Shown here piece after piece: positions 48,325 to 51,593 of a DNA stretch of 51,593 nt. The position numbers and the translations under genes were made by a program. Origin of the DNA: Microbacterium esteraromaticum (GTDB lineage Bacteria; Actinomycetota; Actinomycetes; Actinomycetales; Microbacteriaceae); NCBI RefSeq assembly GCF_900163815.1, contig NZ_FUKO01000003.1, forward strand, positions 1 to 51,593. The letters run 5' to 3'. The notes beneath the pieces are model-generated. The model was not told the origin of the DNA and did not search any database. It saw nothing but the letters and a program-made list of their open reading frames with translations. How positions within the stretch are numbered: position 1 is the stretch's first letter; each line of letters starts with the position of its first letter.

Positions 48325-49109
48325 GTGTTCTCTCCGTGGTTGAGCGCTGGACTCAACGACTGTTCAGCGACCTCCTCGAGGCCACTCTTCGGCGACGTAG
48401 CTTTACGACGACCGGTGCGGAAGCGGTTATCGAAGTAGTTCACGAGGTGGGTGAGCGGGACAGTGATCACGAGGTAGAAGATTCCCGCCAAAACCAGGGG
48501 GGACAGGTTTCCGGTGAGCACGGCGGCATCCTGCCCGACACGGAAAAGTTCGCGCTCGCTGACAAGGAGGCCGAGGAAGTAGACGAGGCTGGAATCCTTC
48601 ACGATCGCGATGAACTGGTTGACCAGCGCAGGCAGCACGCGACGAATGCCCTGGGGAACGACGACCAGCCGCATGGCTGACCCGTACGTCATGCCTAGCG
48701 CGCGACAAGCTTCGAGCTGACCTCTCTCGACGCTTTGGATGCCGGCACGGAAGATCTCGCCGATATAGGCACTGGCGATCAGGCTCAGCGCGAGAATGCC
48801 GAGAGGGTAAGGAGAGGGTCCGAAGATCTGCTGGCTGAGCCAGGAAAAGCCCTGACCGATTAACAGAATCGTGAGGATCGCAGGCAGCCCTCGAAAAATA
48901 TCTGTGTAGATTCGCGCCGGCAGACGCAACCAGGCGCTGCGCGCAATCCCCATGATCGCGAGGATCATGCCGATGATGATTCCCAATACAGTGGCGCAGG
49001 CGGAGATGATGAATGTGTTAACCAGTCCGGTTCCGAGAAGCTGCGGAAGCACCTGCAGCATCGCGTCGAAATCGAGAAAGGTCTTGAAAACGGTTTCGAG
49101 CCAGTCCAT
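48321..49109 (-). CDS. Polar amino acid-type ABC transporter permease
   Basis: 262 residues from ATG 49109 ([18 protein letters not shown]), chosen for the AAAGGAA before it; an earlier in-frame ATG at 49169 lies near the binding-protein stop. Five hydrophobic segments. The inner-membrane component loop [20 protein letters not shown] is the EAA motif of HisM/GlnP permeases. A single permease gene implies a homodimeric channel. Confidence 0.92.
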   Translation of the reverse strand: MDWLETVFKTFLDFDAMLQVLPQLLGTGLVNTFIISACATVLGIIIGMILAIMGIARSAWLRLPARIYTDIFRGLPAILTILLIGQGFSWLSQQIFGPSPYPLGILALSLIASAYIGEIFRAGIQSVERGQLEACRALGMTYGSAMRLVVVPQGIRRVLPALVNQFIAIVKDSSLVYFLGLLVSERELFRVGQDAAVLTGNLSPLVLAGIFYLVITVPLTHLVNYFDNRFRTGRRKATSPKSGLEEVAEQSLSPALNHGENT

Positions 49110-49183
49110 GAAGTTTCCTTTCGGGATGTAGGGCGACATGCGTTCCAGCCAGTGGATCTGCCGCCCCACATCCGATCAGGTGA

Positions 49184-50062
49184 TTACTCGTCGCCCTCGG
49201 GCTGGCTGTCCTGACCCTGCTCGCTGGAAGGCAGGTACTGATCGGGCATCGGCGAACCGGGGAACCATTTCTGGTACAGCTCCTTCCAGGTGCCGTCTTC
49301 CATGGCTGCATGCAAAGCGTCGTTCAGCGCGACCGTGAACTTGTCCTTGCCCTTCGCAACTGCGAAGCCTGCCGGCGCATCAAACGACGGAACGTCGATG
49401 ACGCCCTCGAGTCCGTACTGCTCTGCATAGGACTTCGCCGACTCATAGTCCAGGAAGTGTGCGTCGACGTTCCCTGTGTTGATACCAGCGACACCCGCAT
49501 TGTTGTCGGGGTACCGCACGAGCGCGGCGTCCGGGAAGTTCTTAACCGCGTAGGCCTCCTGCAACGTGCCCTGCACCACCCCAAGACGCTTGCCCACAAG
49601 GCCAGTTGCGTCCTCGATCCCGGAGTCCGGCTTCGTGAGGACGGTCAGGTATCCCGCGAGGTAGCCATCGGAGAAGTCAACCGTCTGCATACGCTCATCC
49701 GTGATTCCAATCGCCGCGACGCCGACGTCAAACTGACCGTTCGCAACGGCGGGGAGAACAGCTGCGAAGTCCTGGCCAGTGAAGACGACGTCGTCGTATC
49801 CCATTCGCTCGGCGACGTCGGTGAATAGTTCGACGTCGAATCCGGTGAACTCTCCCTTCGCATCCGTGAAGCTGTAGGGTTTCAGGTCGCCAACGCTTGC
49901 GACACGAATCTGCCCCGGCGTGATCAGACCGTATGGGTTGTCGTCACCGCCGTTAGCCGACGCGCCGTCGGAGCCGGTACTCGGGGAGCACGCGGTCAGG
50001 ACGATGGCAGTGACGAAAATGGCAGCGACTGCGACTCCCCGTCGAATTCTGAAGATGCTCAT
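49184..50062 (-). CDS. ABC transporter substrate-binding lipoprotein, polar amino acid family
   Basis: 292 residues from ATG 50062, with GAGAGGAA upstream. Lipobox LTAC then a Ser/Gly/Asp linker. The SBP_bac_3 domain contains [56 protein letters not shown] and the late [14 protein letters not shown]. It should bind an amino acid or conjugate outside the cell. In soc/moc-type systems this class of binding protein takes up Amadori opines. First gene of the operon, downstream of the LacI operators. Confidence 0.93.
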   Translation of the reverse strand: MSIFRIRRGVAVAAIFVTAIVLTACSPSTGSDGASANGGDDNPYGLITPGQIRVASVGDLKPYSFTDAKGEFTGFDVELFTDVAERMGYDDVVFTGQDFAAVLPAVANGQFDVGVAAIGITDERMQTVDFSDGYLAGYLTVLTKPDSGIEDATGLVGKRLGVVQGTLQEAYAVKNFPDAALVRYPDNNAGVAGINTGNVDAHFLDYESAKSYAEQYGLEGVIDVPSFDAPAGFAVAKGKDKFTVALNDALHAAMEDGTWKELYQKWFPGSPMPDQYLPSSEQGQDSQPEGDE

Positions 50063-50113
50063 GAAGTTCCTCTCTGAACTGATTCCCTGGCCGCGAAGGC
50101 TGCAATCAGGGTT

Positions 50114-50184
50114 TGGGTCCGGACCCATGGACTAGGCTGGGCCCGGACCCATTGACAATATGCGCATGATCGACGTTCTGTCAA
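50114..50184. promoter_or_regulatory. Twin LacI operators and divergent promoters
   Basis: TGGGTCCGGACCCA (50114-50127) is a perfect 14-bp palindrome. TGGGCCCGGACCCA (50138-50151) is its near copy, centre spacing 24 bp. On the minus strand TTGACA (50184-50179), an 18-base spacer and TATTGT (50160-50155) would start transcription just before the operators, so bound repressor should block the transporter operon. On the plus strand TTGACA (50152-50157) adjoins the second operator and could serve lacI itself. Confidence 0.75.
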
Positions 50185-50205
50185 TCTCTGTTAGGAGGAA
50201 GCCGA

Positions 50206-51276
50206 ATGATCGGATCGAATTCCATACGCCGACCCGCGACCGTCGCGGACGTGGCTCGGCGCGCAGGAGTCGGCAAGTCGACGGCATCGCGCGCCCTCGG
50301 CGGATACGGCGCGGTTAGCGAAGAAGTGCGAAATCGAGTGCTCTCCGCCGCTGAGGAGCTTGACTACCGCCCGAATGAGCTCGCCCGGAGCATGAACACA
50401 GGGCGGTCTCATTCGATTGGTGTCATTGTCGGTGATGTAGAGAATCCCTACTTCAGTGTGGCGCTACGAGGAATTTCCGATACCGCCCGGGCCGCTGGCT
50501 ACGATGTCATCCTCGCGAACACATCGGAACGACTGACTGAGGAGCGCGACGCAGTGCGGTTCTTTCTCGACAAGCGTGTCGACGCGGTGATTGTCGCACT
50601 TGCGTCCAACTACGACACCGAACATCTTCATGCGGTCCTCGATGCCTCACGACCGCTGGTGCTCCTGGACCGTCAGGCAGATGAACTCGGCGCCGTCGGA
50701 GTCCGGGTCCGCATTGCGCCAGCAGCAGCGCAAGCTACTGAGATGCTGGTTAACCTCGGCCACCAGAGAATCGCATTCATCTCAGCGTTGAAGACCGACG
50801 GAGACCGTTTCAGCGGGGTTGAGACGGCGGTATCGTCTGTTTCCGACCGCCTATCAGGTTTGATAGGCGCCCTTCAAGCCAATGGCATCGCAATCGATCC
50901 TGATCTCATTCGATATCTTGCGATCGGCGAAACCGAGACCGGTGCGATCATTGATGAGATGTTGAGGATGGCTGATCCGCCCACGGCCATGCTTGCATCC
51001 GATGCGACGGTTGCCCTCAACGTCCTGATCGCTCTTCGTGCACGGGGACTACGAGTTCCGCAAGATATTTCGGTCATCGCATTCGATGATTCGCCTTGGG
51101 CGAGGATCAGCGATCCCCCGCTCACCGGTATCACGCACCCGATCTACGACGTCGGCGTCGCGACAGCGAAGGCCGCGTTGAGGCTAATCGAAGGCTTGGC
51201 TGCGCCTTCTCAAGAATTCGACGCTGTGCTGACTATTCGCGAGTCGCACGGCGAGGTCAGGGCCTCGACCGGGTAA
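50206..51276 (+). CDS. LacI-family transcriptional repressor
   Basis: 356 residues from ATG 50206, with TAGGAGGAA upstream. Helix-turn-helix and hinge: TVADVARRAGVGKSTASRAL, VRNRVLSAAEELDYRPNELA and RSMNTGRSHSIGVIVGD. The periplasmic-binding-like core follows (LVNLGHQRIAFIS, DISVIAFDDSPWARISDPPL, THPIYDVGVATAKAAL). It should repress the divergent ABC transporter-kinase-SIS operon through the sites at 50114-50151 and be released by a sugar or sugar-amine. Confidence 0.93.
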   Translation: MIGSNSIRRPATVADVARRAGVGKSTASRALGGYGAVSEEVRNRVLSAAEELDYRPNELARSMNTGRSHSIGVIVGDVENPYFSVALRGISDTARAAGYDVILANTSERLTEERDAVRFFLDKRVDAVIVALASNYDTEHLHAVLDASRPLVLLDRQADELGAVGVRVRIAPAAAQATEMLVNLGHQRIAFISALKTDGDRFSGVETAVSSVSDRLSGLIGALQANGIAIDPDLIRYLAIGETETGAIIDEMLRMADPPTAMLASDATVALNVLIALRARGLRVPQDISVIAFDDSPWARISDPPLTGITHPIYDVGVATAKAALRLIEGLAAPSQEFDAVLTIRESHGEVRASTG

Positions 51277-51593
51277 ATATGCGCTCGATTCCCTCATGCG
51301 GAGCAAGTGCCTTCTACCACGATCGCGACGACGACGAGCAGCACGATGCCTAAGTATGCGACGAAAACAGCTTGTTGGGCTGGATGCGCGGATTCTGCGA
51401 AGGACAACCGCTTCGATCCGGGTCATTCGCCTGTCCGAAGGGCCTCGCCTCGCGTCGAGCATGGCAGGCTCGCCATGCCGCGAATGTTTTCGCGGTTGTC
51501 ACCGAGAAAGAAAAACCCCCGCAATCCCTGTATTTTCGGGCTCTCCTGACGTAACCGTGGGTGGTTTCGGAGTGGCTTAATGACCGCACGCCG
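51277..51593. other. Gene-free end of the window with paired hairpins
   Basis: No confident gene. Two adjoining perfect stems stand out: CATGGC-AGGCTC-GCCATG (51460-51477) and CCGCGAA-TGTT-TTCGCGG (51478-51495). They could terminate the lacI transcript about 190 bases downstream of its stop, or belong to a repetitive element. An 79-residue minus-strand frame (51350-51589) and overlapping plus frames cover the same bases without codon support. Confidence 0.45.

Noticed and set aside
51350..51589. 79-codon minus-strand frame at the window end
   Set aside because: It covers two strong hairpins and competes with equally long plus-strand frames; no domain or ribosome binding site was seen.
1..51593. 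CRISPR array, tRNA, rRNA or complete insertion sequence
   Set aside because: No regularly spaced repeats, no cloverleaf-like segment and no complete transposase with ends were found on reading either strand.

Overview
The window comes from a high-GC actinobacterium, most likely Microbacteriaceae and probably Microbacterium or a close relative. The reasons are very high GC3, frequent GTG starts, the abundant GGATGC/GCATCC words, and gene families such as DUF4916, HAAS-domain membrane proteins, Nei2-type glycosylase and full-length Lhr. No rRNA, tRNA or CRISPR array was found.

Positions 1-8,500 are accessory DNA. They hold the C-terminus of a large serine recombinase, a palindrome-rich non-coding block, a three-gene minus-strand operon ending in a lipoprotein, and a complete TrwC/TraA-type (MobF) relaxase-helicase whose ribosome binding site lies inside a perfect 14-bp hairpin. 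After it come a beta-lactamase-family gene cut off mid-domain, a patchwork of frame-broken remnants, a META-domain membrane protein and an IS110-like transposase scrap. This reads as the decayed remainder of an integrated mobilisable element.

Positions 8,600-12,700 hold an export cassette on the minus strand: a secreted four-cysteine protein, a peptidoglycan-binding protein and a membrane-anchored subtilase. A PadR regulator and a HAAS membrane protein diverge from it across an intergenic region with strong dyads. A SulP/STAS gene fragment follows.

Positions 12,700-33,900 look like ordinary chromosome: DUF4916, esterase, ABC-F ATPase with a long leader, DUF6157, Lhr helicase, EI24 protein, Nei2 glycosylase, a beta-helix protein, a SufR-like regulator, a glutamine amidotransferase, PurU, an NMO-family oxidoreductase, an FHA protein, M18 aminopeptidase, NCS1 permease plus cysteine hydrolase, and a GCS2 ligase.

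Positions 34,016-41,329 carry eight tightly packed plus-strand genes. Tryptophan 2,3-dioxygenase, an amidohydrolase-superfamily enzyme and kynureninase form a kynurenine-to-anthranilate pathway in which the amidohydrolase sits where a formamidase is expected. A PaaX-like regulator follows, then a four-gene module of a multi-cluster radical SAM enzyme resembling the tetraether-lipid synthase/MJ0619 family, a small membrane protein, an Lgt-like acyl-glyceryl transferase homologue and a proline-rich membrane protein. That module is the best candidate here for an undescribed system.

Positions 41,394-45,061 hold an MFS exporter, a DAHP synthase behind a Trp/Tyr/Phe leader-peptide attenuator, YaeQ and a small acidic protein. 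Positions 45,338-51,276 form a catabolic locus: a polar-amino-acid-type ABC transporter, a vestigial Gfo/Idh gene, a PfkB kinase and a SIS-domain deglycase-like protein, controlled by a divergent LacI repressor with two 14-bp operators. By analogy with frl/soc systems it probably handles sugar-amino-acid conjugates (Amadori compounds).
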